Of a DNA stretch of 64,000 nt, positions 23,540-33,401 are shown piece after piece; within the stretch, counting starts at the first letter, position 1; every line of letters starts with the position of its first letter. Made by a program: the position numbers and the translations under genes. Source of the stretch: Rhyzopertha dominica (taxonomy: Eukaryota; Arthropoda; Insecta; Coleoptera; Bostrichidae); NCBI GenBank assembly GCA_025024175.1, contig QCXZ01000003.1, positions 14,543,621 to 14,607,620 on the forward strand, read 5' to 3'. The notes below the pieces were generated by a model. It was not told where the DNA came from and did not search any database. It saw nothing but the letters and a program-made list of their open reading frames with translations.

Positions 23540-25800
23540 TACTGTAAGTAATAATATACATCTTTCTGACGAGCAATTTTTAAAGAAATATTCTTAGAAA
23601 TACTGGATATAGGATGTATGATTCTTCTCTGGGCTAATATCTAATAATACACGTATTTACAGCCCTTGTCATTTATTGCAGCTCACGTTCTATATTCAAA
23701 AACACAAAAAATTTGGCACCGGGTAATAATAGCTTCTTCTGCTACGAAAAAGCATACTACCTTTGTCCTTGCCGTATTCATGCTGGGAATACAGTACCTG
23801 GAAATTGACCAGACAGGTATTCTTCTTACTGAAAGCAGCCCTGATGTTTATACCTATCAGCAAATTATCAAAATTATGCTACAGGGGTTCAAGTCAACGC
23901 TCAGAAGTTAGCGATTTCGGATATTACATTCGATGCTCTGTTTGCACATGTATTCTGTAGTGACTATAATAGTGTGCGTTGCGTTTGGTGAAAATACCGT
24001 TATTGGTATATCCCCAGCCGACCCGATCACTTAAGAAGGAAAATTAACATTGCCCTCAGACATAGCCTTTCCTTTAATACTAGATATACTGAAAATTTGT
24101 AAGACTTATAATTTATTGACGTGGAGACGCCTTACACTGCATTTTGGGGATCATTTTATGTATATGCCTATACGCCATCTAGCGGTGGCCTTACTAACTA
24201 CGACGTATTAAGGCCGGTAAGTTAAGGAAAAGCTTAGCAAAAAAAAGAGTCTTTTAGCTCACAGTCAACTTATTTAATAAGATATTTACGTCAAACTTAC
24301 CAGTGTATCAAAGATCTAGTTATGCTGTACTTTTTGAATTAAATGAATTTTCATTTTTTCTGGTTAATAATTTACAATAATCGATTCTAAAACTCGGTAC
24401 TGCTTTTACTCACTGGAAGGTTTCTGTCGAAACAGCACAGGTTTTTTGAATGAACCTTGTTCTTCTAAATTAAACGCCAAACCTTTTTCTTCGTTCTAAA
24501 AGCTACCTTTCTCCATTGTCAAACTTGATTTGCTTTGAAAAAAAGAGTACCTAGCAAATATAAAATTATAGTAATACATGTCCATACACTTGATTCTGAC
24601 AGAACTGCCAATAGTTCTTCGTCGCTGTGGCTTTAACGCATGTGCATGCTGCGTCCACTTATAAAGGAATCGTTTTACTGAAATATTGCAAATGCTGTGT
24701 TCTAGAGCGGATGGAACAAAAAGCAGTATCCGGATCTGTTCATTATTATCTTGAATACACCGTATATTAGGATAAACTGAACATTCTAGATTTGAAAACA
24801 GACAATTTCGAAACTATTTCTGATATGAAAGGATAGTTCTGGACAAATATAGTGTAGGCATGGCTAAATAATAATATTCAAAAGTGATTATGCTTCGCAC
24901 ATGAGCCCTCGAAGCTTTTTACCTTTCTTAGAACTACTTTACACCAGTGACAACAACCTATTTTGGTAGAAAGCATTCGTGGGAACGCTAGCATACTATA
25001 CTAAAAATCCAAGCAAAAATTGGTAGTCAAAAAATCCAGAACGAATAATAAAATCTTTCTTTTCAGCGGCCACCACGCTTTCTTCCTCAAATATTCAATA
25101 TCCTTGTTATTGTATCCAAGATATCTGTGTACACATAAATAGTATCAGCCGACTTTTTGTAGATTATAAATCAGACTGTAACAACGTAGAAATTATGACA
25201 GAATGAACAGGGTTTTTACTCGAGAACGGAACGACGCGCCACTTTCACCTGGTGCGCGACCTTGTCGGCCGTGACCGTCAAAAGCGCGGGACCCTCCAGC
25301 ACTCATGGGCATGCTATTATAATTTTCAGTACCGCGCTTTCGTTATATACTAGCGTACAAGAACGCAAATATCTGGTTTCTTCATCCTGGCCATGATTTA
25401 TTAACGGATCAAATTATAATGCAGGAAGCCGCAGGACAGCACAGCCTGGAAATAGAGAATCGGTTTGATGACGTATACCTCCCGGGGTTTGGGAATTTGA
25501 TAATATTAAAAATGAACACAGCAAAAGGTAGCAGTCCCCTGTTGTTATTTTCCATTTATTGTAAGGATATGCTGCAGTGCTGTACAACGTTACATTAAAC
25601 ATTTTTTGAAAATACAAGGCCAACTTATTATTTTTTTTAATGGCATAAAGGGTCAAATTTAATAATATTTAAAATAGATTTTTCTGACTTTAGTAATGTA
25701 ACATATCAATCAAAAATTTAATTCTGGAAAAGTAAAACTACATTTGCCTTGAAACTTGCATGCTAGCTAAAAATCAAACTTGTGTGCAAAAATTAGTTCC
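23540..25800. other. No gene recognised
   Basis: The frame at 23666-23911 (plus, 81 codons) is unrecognised. A GC-rich patch of about 100 bp at 25215-25315 stands out from its surroundings but yields no interpretable protein or RNA. Confidence 0.4.
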
Positions 25801-25802
25801 AC

Positions 25803-26440
25803 AATGGTACATTTAAATGAAACTGAGGGTATAGCAATTCTGATGATCGGTGGTTATGACGACAGAAGGCGAAATTTTGAAATTCTTCCAAATCGGAAAC
25901 TGATCTCCAGGGCGAAGGTTTCGAAAACCTTACACAGATTTTAAGAAACTGGTAGCGTTAAAGACCGTGCAAGACGTGGGCGACCACGAATTATTACCAA
26001 CGAAGAAAATTCTTGAAGACTATGTAGGATGTGGTAGAAAATCCGAAAAGTTCAGTGCAGCTTTAAACTACAACACGAATAGAGAATGCATAAAAAACTA
26101 AAACGCGAAAACATCAATTGGCTACAAAAATTAAGTGAAGACAGTTCTCGGATGAGTCAAATTTTGTCTAAATGGACATGTTAACCGCCATAAGTGTCGA
26201 TATTGGTCTGATCGAAATCCGCAATCGATGGAGCAGGTTGACAAGCAGCGACCGCAGAAAATTAAAGTTTGGTGTGGCATCACTGGTCGGAATATCGTAA
26301 GCCCTTTCGTCAGTATTAACTTTTACTTATATCAAAGTTTAGGCGGTATAAAGATACCTATAATAAAGACATTTCCAATGCTAACAAAAATTTTTTCAAA
26401 AAGGTTTAGTGGCTCGATATTTATTTAAGTTTCGTTTAAA
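25803..26440 (+). mobile_element. Mariner-like (DUF4817-type) transposase remnant
   Basis: Starting at an ATG at 25804, the frame reads MVHLNETEGIAILM, with a few shifts to NRKLISRAKVSKTLHRF, ETGSVKDRARRGRPR and ITNEEN by about 26010. This is the N-terminal helix-turn-helix domain and the GRPR linker typical of the family. Further on, SDESNFV-like and LNGHVNRH remnants lie near 26150-26190, and PQKIKVWCGITGRNIVSPF at about 26253-26308. The C-terminal D/E block is gone. Compared with the usual protein of about 350 residues it is shortened and interrupted. Confidence 0.7.
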
Positions 26441-26444
26441 ATAA

Positions 26445-28015
26445 GGTATGCGTGTGTTACATAACAGAACTTAAAAATATTAAATTTGACCGTTCTTGCC
26501 ATTTAAAAAATCATGTATCCTCAGAACAAATGGAGATAGAAATTTTATAAACATCCGAGACGATGGAATTTAAATACATTTAGGCATATGCCAAATTTCA
26601 ATAAGTTGGTATATTTTTACCTCAAGATAACACTAGGCCCTCGTTTGTTAGATATTCCTATGAACAATATCGTAAAAACGGAATGGAAATTAGAAATTAA
26701 ACGTGATAGGCACTTTAAAGGTATAAAAGTAAAAATATAAAAAGGTAGGGTAACCATTAAAAAAAGCTGTTTAATGTAGATACTAAATTTGTTGCAAGTA
26801 ACAGAGTCGAACTGTATTCTCAATAAATGACCAGAGCAGTAAATATATTTACCTAGAATTAAAATCATTGGAAACGGGAATGTATCAAGTGTTTCCAAGA
26901 ATATTACATGTTTATAAAAATTACCCCCGTTTTACAGTATTTATAACTGTATTGTCTGCTTATGTTTGTTTTTCAATCAGTTTTCATCTGTATATTTCTG
27001 AAGGTACTTCTTACTGAATTACTTGAAAACATTTCGTCTGGAAACCAAGCGTGTAATTCGCTTAATTAATCTCATCAGTCTCTGATTCGTGAAGCAATTC
27101 CAAAACGAGTTTCCATTTAGCGGTTATTTTGATTACGTCCGAAAACAGGTCGTATGAGAAGAAAGCGAAAATAAAACAATGAGACATCATCCATTGACAA
27201 GAATTGCAGCACCCAATTACAGGAAAATTAGTAACTTAGAATGTAATAAACATAAAGCGTAACACACTGTTAAGAAATGTTATATTAATAAATAATTATA
27301 TACTAAATAATTATTCCTAGATCAAACAAAATGAACATATTATAATACAGGATATGCCAACAACGTTAAAAAAAGCTAGAGGTAAAGTACTCACTAATTC
27401 GCTTCAAAACAATTTGTTTTTAATCCTAATACATATATGTCACAATAATTACAATACTAGCATGAAATAATAATAACAGTAATAATAATAACAACAACAA
27501 CAATTATAATAATGATAGGTGTTACTCGTGATCTGACAAGCACATTTGATGTATTGGTGCACCAGTAAATTGTTAGGTTGATTTACTCGTGTATCATAGA
27601 TGTCACCTAAGAAATTAGGAAAAAATTAAATATTCGAAAATGTTATCCAGGGAGGAATATAAACAACAAACACATATAAAATAAGGATATTGTTGCTAGT
27701 AAGTATAATAGCAACTAAATCTATAAATGATAATAAATTAATGACACTTGAAACATGAGTCTCTGCACGCGTACCCCTCCTCTAAACAAATTTACATGGT
27801 TTCGTCTCCTGTCACAGCGAAATACTATAAAGTTTTATCCAGCCCAGCCAAGTATCGGTCAAGATAGTAATATGGTAATTGTTTGAATAAAAGTGGCTGT
27901 AAAAATTTGAAAATTTACTCGACAAGCCACGGACATAAAAACTTTCTTTCTCCATTAGCGATCCTTTTATTTAATTGTTCAAGATCTCTTTAACTGTATT
28001 ATACTCGATATACTC
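26445..28015. other. No gene recognised
   Basis: AT-rich spacer with a simple-sequence patch at 27466-27515. A minus-strand frame at 26617-26898 (93 codons) has no recognisable motif. Confidence 0.45.
27466..27515. repeat. Imperfect trinucleotide repeat (AAT/AAC)
   Basis: Interrupted runs of AAT and AAC triplets, with no coding context. Confidence 0.8.
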
Positions 28016-28019
28016 TGGT

Positions 28020-28366
28020 ACACCAAAAATTTTTCCTTTTTTTCATGCTTCTTGAGGTCCTGTCAATCTTGTTCCAGGACATCATCAATTTGAACAGTGA
28101 TTTTTTTATTTAAATCGATAACTTGATTGTTTAGGTCATGTTTGAACTCAGATTTCGTCGTAACAGAGTTTTAGTATCTTTAAGCTGATTTTCTTCGACA
28201 GCAATCGTTGCAAACTATCTTTAGAGAACATGATTTAAATCTTGTCATTTTTCATTGAGATTAGTACAAGTAGCGTGTAGCGGGCCTTGTCATCAGTCGC
28301 AAGTAAGATTAGGTTTACTGGAATTATTGGCGCTCGCGCATTTTACACAAGTACTCATCTTGTATT
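28020..28366 (-). pseudogene. Non-LTR retrotransposon ORF1-like fragment
   Basis: On the minus strand an ATG at 28366 opens MSTCVKCASANNSSKPNLTC, an N-terminal cysteine motif (CxxC...C) like that of PHD-type ORF1 proteins of CR1-like and related LINEs. After stops and shifts, the sequence TTKSEFKHDLNNQVIDLNKK and ITVQIDDVLEQ (about 28165-28070) has the heptad character of the coiled coil that follows. No EN or RT sequence adjoins it. I infer a decayed ORF1. The clade is uncertain. Confidence 0.45.
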
Positions 28367-28369
28367 CTT

Positions 28370-29495
28370 TACCTATATAAAATGAAAAAAAGAAAGAGGT
28401 TTCACACCTAGGGACTCGTCGGGGTGAACAAGGCGAACAAAATACCGCGGAGTAAACTCAAGGTGCAGAGAGTAATGGAACCTTAACAAAAAGGTGAGCA
28501 AAAAGCTAAGAGATAAAGAATACTCAGTGGGCTAGCAAACAGAAAGTAATTGCTGATTTTAAGTACGCTTCAACGAAAGTAAGTATAAATGTAACAATAC
28601 CTAATGGGGGCAGATGACATTAAATTTAATAATATTACCGTTAAACCACAAACACATTAATTAATTAATTTCAATTTGACAACATTTGCATTAACAACGA
28701 TACATTTGTTGCAATAAGAAATAAATTGCCAGACATACCCTGCAGGTTATTAAGGATGCTTATAGAAACTTCGTTAGTTGGTTGTAAACTAAAAGAACGT
28801 GATGTAGGAATACAGCTTTAGGCAAGAGAAATTCGAAGTAAATTGCATTTTAGTCCATCTGGATAATGAAAAACTATTTGTAGTATTGTGCGCGAACCTA
28901 ACTTACAAATTAGGTGTTAGGTGCCAGTAAAGAAAGGTAATCAGTTTTGTTTTCTACGTTGATGTTGCTAAAACGTAAATGTAAAATCACTGTTTCGCTA
29001 GCTTGCGCATCGTGACGCAGTGCACGCTATTAAAATTATTATGCTATTAAACTTGCATTATAAATGTCGTTTTTGACCTACGAGTAAAAGACACGACACT
29101 GATGAGCCCAATATTACCTCAAGTCTAGTTTCTGTGTCATTTTTGTTGTCATGAATTGCATGAAAGAAGAGGTTGCTTGAGCGGTGTAGCGAAATTATAA
29201 ATATGTGAGTTGTTCAATGTTTTCTGCAGATATGTTGGCAGTTGTTTGAATTCTCTAAACATAAAAACATTCAGACAGTAAATTTAGGAGCTGTGTATGA
29301 GAAAATCGAATTACTGATATCGATAGTTGGCAGTGATATTTCAACCAATTACAAGAATTCAGATAAGCAATTTAAACGATTAGATAGACGATTTTTTGGT
29401 GCCTTTCCGAAGCAACATAATTATATTAAAAATCCCTACCTGTATACACTTAGGTAAATAAAGATTTGTCGCGAAAGCAGGCGAAAGTTAAATGA
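28370..29495. other. No gene recognised
   Basis: AT-rich spacer without identifiable features. A CTGATGAG motif near 29099 has no matching hammerhead partner sequence. Confidence 0.45.
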
Positions 29496-29499
29496 AAAA

Positions 29500-29600
29500 G
29501 ATTGTTGCTTTGACTGGGAATCGAACCAATGACATTTAGCCCTACGCTCCCGCACCCAGACCGCCGCGTTACGAAACCCTCTCTTCGACTGACGAAAAAA
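29500..29600 (-). repeat. tRNA-derived SINE-like sequence
   Basis: The minus strand carries a perfect B box, GGTTCGATTCC, at about 29517-29527. Upstream, at tRNA-like distance, is a GC-rich segment (TAACGCGGCGGTCTGGGTGC) that stands in the A-box position but fits the consensus poorly. It is far more GC-rich than its surroundings. A cloverleaf with a sensible anticodon arm could not be folded, so I call it a SINE head and not a functional tRNA gene. Confidence 0.4.
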
Positions 29601-29604
29601 ATAA

Positions 29605-31230
29605 ATCAAACATTATATGTCAATTACTACGTGAGAATTGCAGAAAATAAATAATAAAATTCAATGTTAATGTAAGTAAATGCAAAAGAAACTTATTTAT
29701 AACGTAGCGCAGCTTCTGCACATTTTAAATACTGGATGTTTACCAAAACATTAATTTTAATGTTAGATTCTGGCAAATAAAACGGGACTAAAGGTATTAA
29801 ACTTGAGCCATCGAACTGATTACACCACCAGTTGCACAAAAAGCAAGCAAAGTGCTCATTACTTTTTGTACACACCAACTTACATAGAAAATTGTTATTA
29901 GGGTCAAAATAGTGAATTAAAAAAAAAACTAGTTTTACAAGACGCCTTTGTCGCATGCATTCAACGTTTACAAAACCAGCTGAAAGCGACAGAGAGCCTC
30001 ATTCAACGGGTTTTTATACAATTTTTTCCATTACCGTCTTCTACACAAGAAAATGTGAGAAATTGAATAAAAATCAAAAGTTTAGGGAAATTAAACCTGA
30101 TATGCTTAAGTTGTTTAAGTATTAATTTTGACAAGACCCATGACAGCTACGACGTTACGAGGTGAAGTTTGTTTAGTGTTCCATGAGTTTTTGACTGATA
30201 AAAAAAATCCGTTTCATATACAATACAAAATAAAAGAAAGCATTTTAAATACTAAATGTTTTTTGTTTGCTTTGTAGTGACTCTAAACAATAATAAGAAA
30301 AGGAACGTTATGTAAGCGAATGGAAAAGAAATAAACTGAAGAATTTGCCAAATAAAAAGCAGTAGAAAAATAAAACGAAGAAAACTGCGGAGAATTTACA
30401 GAGGATGATAGGGAACAACTGTATCTATAATTTACGGTCATAGGATTTACAAACAAGTTTGTCCTCATAGATACACATAGACAGTATAGTGCATACTTGG
30501 TTGTAGTGTTTCTTTTTTTTTCTTTAAAACCTTTTATATAGGCGATAGACGCTTCAAGATTGTCTGCAAAAAATCGACGGTGACAAGTTTGTGGGACTTG
30601 ACAAAAGAGGCAAGAACAATTCCTAAAAATAAGATCTTAGAAAATACAATATAAAGAGTAATAAATCATATTATCACTTATTTATCCGGCCATTATTTTT
30701 ATAACGAGAACCCGAATACAAGACACCTTTCGACGATTTGAATGTTGACAAAATGTACCTTCTGTATAAATATCATTGTATTGGGAAAGGCGACCAGTTA
30801 AGGAGGTATATTAATGTCATATTTTTTTTAATACTGCTTTTAATTTGAAATTTCTCCATCCCCAATCAGATACCTGTAATAAATGCAAAAATTTACACAA
30901 CTTAGTTTTGCAGTTAATTATGAATTAGAACGACAAGTCCATCAACGGCAAACAAAACGAGCTACAAGCAGCAACGACAAAATTAAGTAAAAATGTAAAA
31001 TTTATTTTTGATCTACAAAAAGATTTTACCAGCGCCACTACTAATTGTAAACGAAGTTTTATTGCTTAAAACAGTAAAACCAGTTGTGGACATAGCATAT
31101 TCGTATGTTCGGCCTTACTGTTAGCGGAATGAGCTGGTAGTGTTAAAATAAAAACAAAAGTATAGCATAGAGTTGTTCATATACATTGTTCGCAATACAC
31201 ACTTCGAAAAATTAACCATAATGTAAAGAA
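29605..31230. other. No gene recognised
   Basis: AT-rich spacer. Minus-strand frames at 29693-29956 and 30283-30468 are not recognisable. Confidence 0.45.
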
Positions 31231-31233
31231 ATA

Positions 31234-31397
31234 AATTAGGTAGCTTGGAAACAAGCCGANTGAACGTATGTGCTTTGTCTCGCTTGATTTATCAGATAAC
31301 TCTGACGATCGTTTCGACCTAAAACGGTCACTGTCAAAGAGATAACAGCGTTATTATATTATTACGTTCAATCAGCTTGTTTCCAAGCTACCTAATT
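31234..31397. mobile_element. Palindromic mini-element with a hammerhead-like core
   Basis: Two 35-nt arms, 31234-31268 and 31363-31397 (AATTAGGTAGCTTGGAAACA at the outer ends), are inverted copies with one mismatch and one n. The 94 bp between them holds a compact RNA-like fold at 31295-31346 on the minus strand. A related string, CTTGTTTCCAAGCT, recurs at 61133-61146. No protein is encoded. It may be a non-autonomous derivative of a Penelope-like or retrozyme-like element. Confidence 0.55.
31295..31346 (-). ncRNA. Hammerhead-like RNA fold
   Basis: On the minus strand the 52 nt arrange as stem I (GTTATCTCT with AGAGTTATC, two mismatches), core TTGACAGT, stem II GACC/GGTC with loop GTTTTA, GAAA, then stem III A-CG/CG-U around AT, and UC before stem I. 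All three helices meet as in a type I hammerhead. Against the CUGANGA consensus, C3 is U, G8 is A and A9 is G. The U/A change at 3 and 8 is the same as in the PLE fold at 8045-8084 and would keep the 3-8 pair. Activity is unproven. Confidence 0.5.
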
Positions 31398-31749
31398 GAT
31401 TCAGGATGTTTCACAATGANGGCACTTTTGAATCCATTCAACATTTGTAAATAAATAATTTTAAAAAATAACCATGATTTCTATCCAAGCACAATAAGTA
31501 AAATTGAAAGATATTAAAAAATTGTTAGATTTCACTTCTTTCATTTACCATCAATTTTAGTAGCAGTATGAACCAAAACTGCAAAATATAAAAGGGAAAT
31601 TGCCAGCAGTACAGCTGAATGTTCGCAAGGTGAAAATACAGAAGATAGACAATATAATTACATGGATTTTGTTGTTAGACCGTTAGTAAATTTGGTTAAT
31701 AATTATACTTGCACTGAAGAAATACGCTTTTGGTACAATTAAGGGTATG
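31398..31749. other. No gene recognised
   Basis: Spacer between the palindromic element and the gypsy element. One n near 31420. Confidence 0.5.
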
Positions 31750-31754
31750 TTTAT
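31750..31754. repeat. Target-site duplication, left
   Basis: TTTAT, identical to 35646-35650. Confidence 0.9.
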
Positions 31755-31958
31755 TGTTACGTTTTGCGTAATAAAACACTTTCTAAACTTTAGATATATA
31801 TTAACTGAACGAATAATCTATAAATACATGCGGTACTGATCATCGCAAAACCCGAAGTGCCCATTTCTAACTAAATATAGAACTCTTATAAAAAGTTATC
31901 ATCCTCGGGTTTTTCGCTGCTGTATAGCAACCTTGCTAGGTACTCGTACGATACAACA
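31755..31958 (-). repeat. 3' LTR of gypsy element
   Basis: 204 bp, TG...CA. It differs from the other LTR at about 31819, 31840 and 31860. A TATA-like stretch, TTTATAAGAG on the minus strand, lies near 31880-31890. Confidence 0.92.
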
Positions 31959-31972
31959 TACCTCCTTCCTTA
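31959..31972 (-). other. Polypurine tract
   Basis: Immediately inside the 3' LTR the minus strand is AAGGAAGGAGG followed by TA, the expected plus-strand primer of an LTR element. Confidence 0.75.
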
Positions 31973-32075
31973 AATAATTGTACATATTTACAATATCATG
32001 AAATCTATTTACAATATCATGAGATATCTTAACATTTTTGACAAAAAATATTCTGTATAACAATATCATAAATAG

Positions 32076-33401
32076 TTATAACTGAAGCCTATCTGGTGGC
32101 TTAATTTGGCTACGACGTCTTAATATCCTATCAGACATGTCATTGTTATTACTATTAGCACTATTTACATTCACTAAGTTTGATCGCGGTAAAATAGATA
32201 CTGACATTTGCTTTTCCGTTTTATTGTGCTTGATTTGATTTGAATGTCTTTTCCAAATTTCATTTTCGTTTTCTAATTTTACCAAAAATGTCCTACGGCC
32301 TAACACTGATTTTATAATTGCTGCACACCAGTTAGCGGTATTTGGCCGATAATCTCTCACCCACACCCTATCTCCTGCTCGAAACACCGCTGTTGATTTT
32401 TTATTATGACTTTGTATTATCTGCAATTGCTGTTTTTCATATACGGTTTTATCTACAGATGGTAATAGCAAGTCAAAATTTGTCTGAAGATTTTTTCCTA
32501 ATAAAATTTTTGCGGGTGATTTTCCTGTTGTAGAGTGAGGAGTGCTTCTATAATGAAAAAGAAATCTATTCATAATTAAATTTAAATCTTTGGTTCNCNC
32601 GCTATGTTGGGCTTTTAAAAGAGCACGTTTTAAAATTTTTACGNCATTCTCTGCTTGACCGTTGGTTGCAGGATGGAAAGGTGCTCCAGTCAGATGTTTT
32701 ATACCGCACTTTTTCAAGAAATTTTGAAACNGATCCGAGGTAAACGATTTAGCGTTATCAGAACATANCTCANGGGGCAATCCAAACCTTGCAAAAACTT
32801 CACGGAGTTTATTTATTACTACAGTCGAAGTCATTTTATTAACCTGAAAGCATTCTATCCATTTTAACGTTGCGTCTTCAATTACAAAAAAGTTATAGTC
32901 AAGACACGGGCCAAAAAAGTCAAAATGTAACCGTGTCCATGGTTGACTCGGCCATTTCCACGGTATGAGATCAGATTTAACAGGAGTACTCGAAAAAATG
33001 GCACACGATTCACAATTTTGAGCAATGCGTTGTATTTGGTCATCCATAGATGGCCACCATATATACGAACGCGCGAATGCTTTTATTTTTGTTATACCCA
33101 TGTGTGTGGAATGTAAGTCTTGTAACAAAGAGTCTCTAAATTTATTTGGAATGATAATTCCGTAGCCCCACATCAAACAACCTTGTTCTACAGATAACTC
33201 ATTCTTAGGAGTGAAATAAGGTTGAAGATTAGGTGAGTTTAATTTTCGCGGCCAACCGTGATTTATATAAAATAAAACTTTACTTAGAACCGGATCTTTA
33301 GATGATTCCGTTCGAATTTGCTTAAAATCGAGCGGAATATGCGATTCACAAATATAATCCAAATAAGAAGTCTTACTTTCGCGTTTTTCTTCAGTTTCCA
33401 C
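32076..33401 (-). CDS. Gypsy integrase, 441 codons, in a shifted frame
   Basis: The frame continues the pol coding sequence after the frameshift near 33403. It contains the HHCC zinc-binding domain (DLHSTHMG ... CESC, about residues 96-137) and the catalytic core with D (HFDFFGP), D (CSDNAKSF) and E (NGQAEN), the DDE triad that joins DNA ends. A C-terminal segment, ANWCAAIIKSVLGRRTFLVK, resembles the GPY/F module, and the tail is basic. Isolated n's at about 32595-32770 leave a few residues undetermined. No stop interrupts it. Whether it was ever made by programmed frameshifting is unclear. The local sequence looks more like a simple one-base loss. Confidence 0.85.
   Translation of the reverse strand: METEEKRESKTSYLDYICESHIPLDFKQIRTESSKDPVLSKVLFYINHGWPRKLNSPNLQPYFTPKNELSVEQGCLMWGYGIIIPNKFRDSLLQDLHSTHMGITKIKAFARSYIWWPSMDDQIQRIAQNCESCAIFSSTPVKSDLIPWKWPSQPWTRLHFDFFGPCLDYNFFVIEDATLKWIECFQVNKMTSTVVINKLREVFARFGLPXEXCSDNAKSFTSDXFQNFLKKCGIKHLTGAPFHPATNGQAENXVKILKRALLKAQHSXXTKDLNLIMNRFLFHYRSTPHSTTGKSPAKILLGKNLQTNFDLLLPSVDKTVYEKQQLQIIQSHNKKSTAVFRAGDRVWVRDYRPNTANWCAAIIKSVLGRRTFLVKLENENEIWKRHSNQIKHNKTEKQMSVSILPRSNLVNVNSANSNNNDMSDRILRRRSQIKPPDRLQL

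Noticed and set aside
25215..25315. GC-rich patch as a tRNA or structural RNA gene
   Set aside because: No A/B boxes and no cloverleaf or other recognisable fold.
27040..27130. CTGATGAG on the minus strand with TGGAAAC/GTTTCCA flanks, as a further hammerhead
   Set aside because: The second core strand reads GAAT where GAAA is required. Stem II has a mismatch next to the core, and no helix III plus cleavage triplet can be placed.
29090..29135. CTGATGAG on the plus strand as a hammerhead core
   Set aside because: No stem II followed by GAAA is found downstream within a plausible distance.
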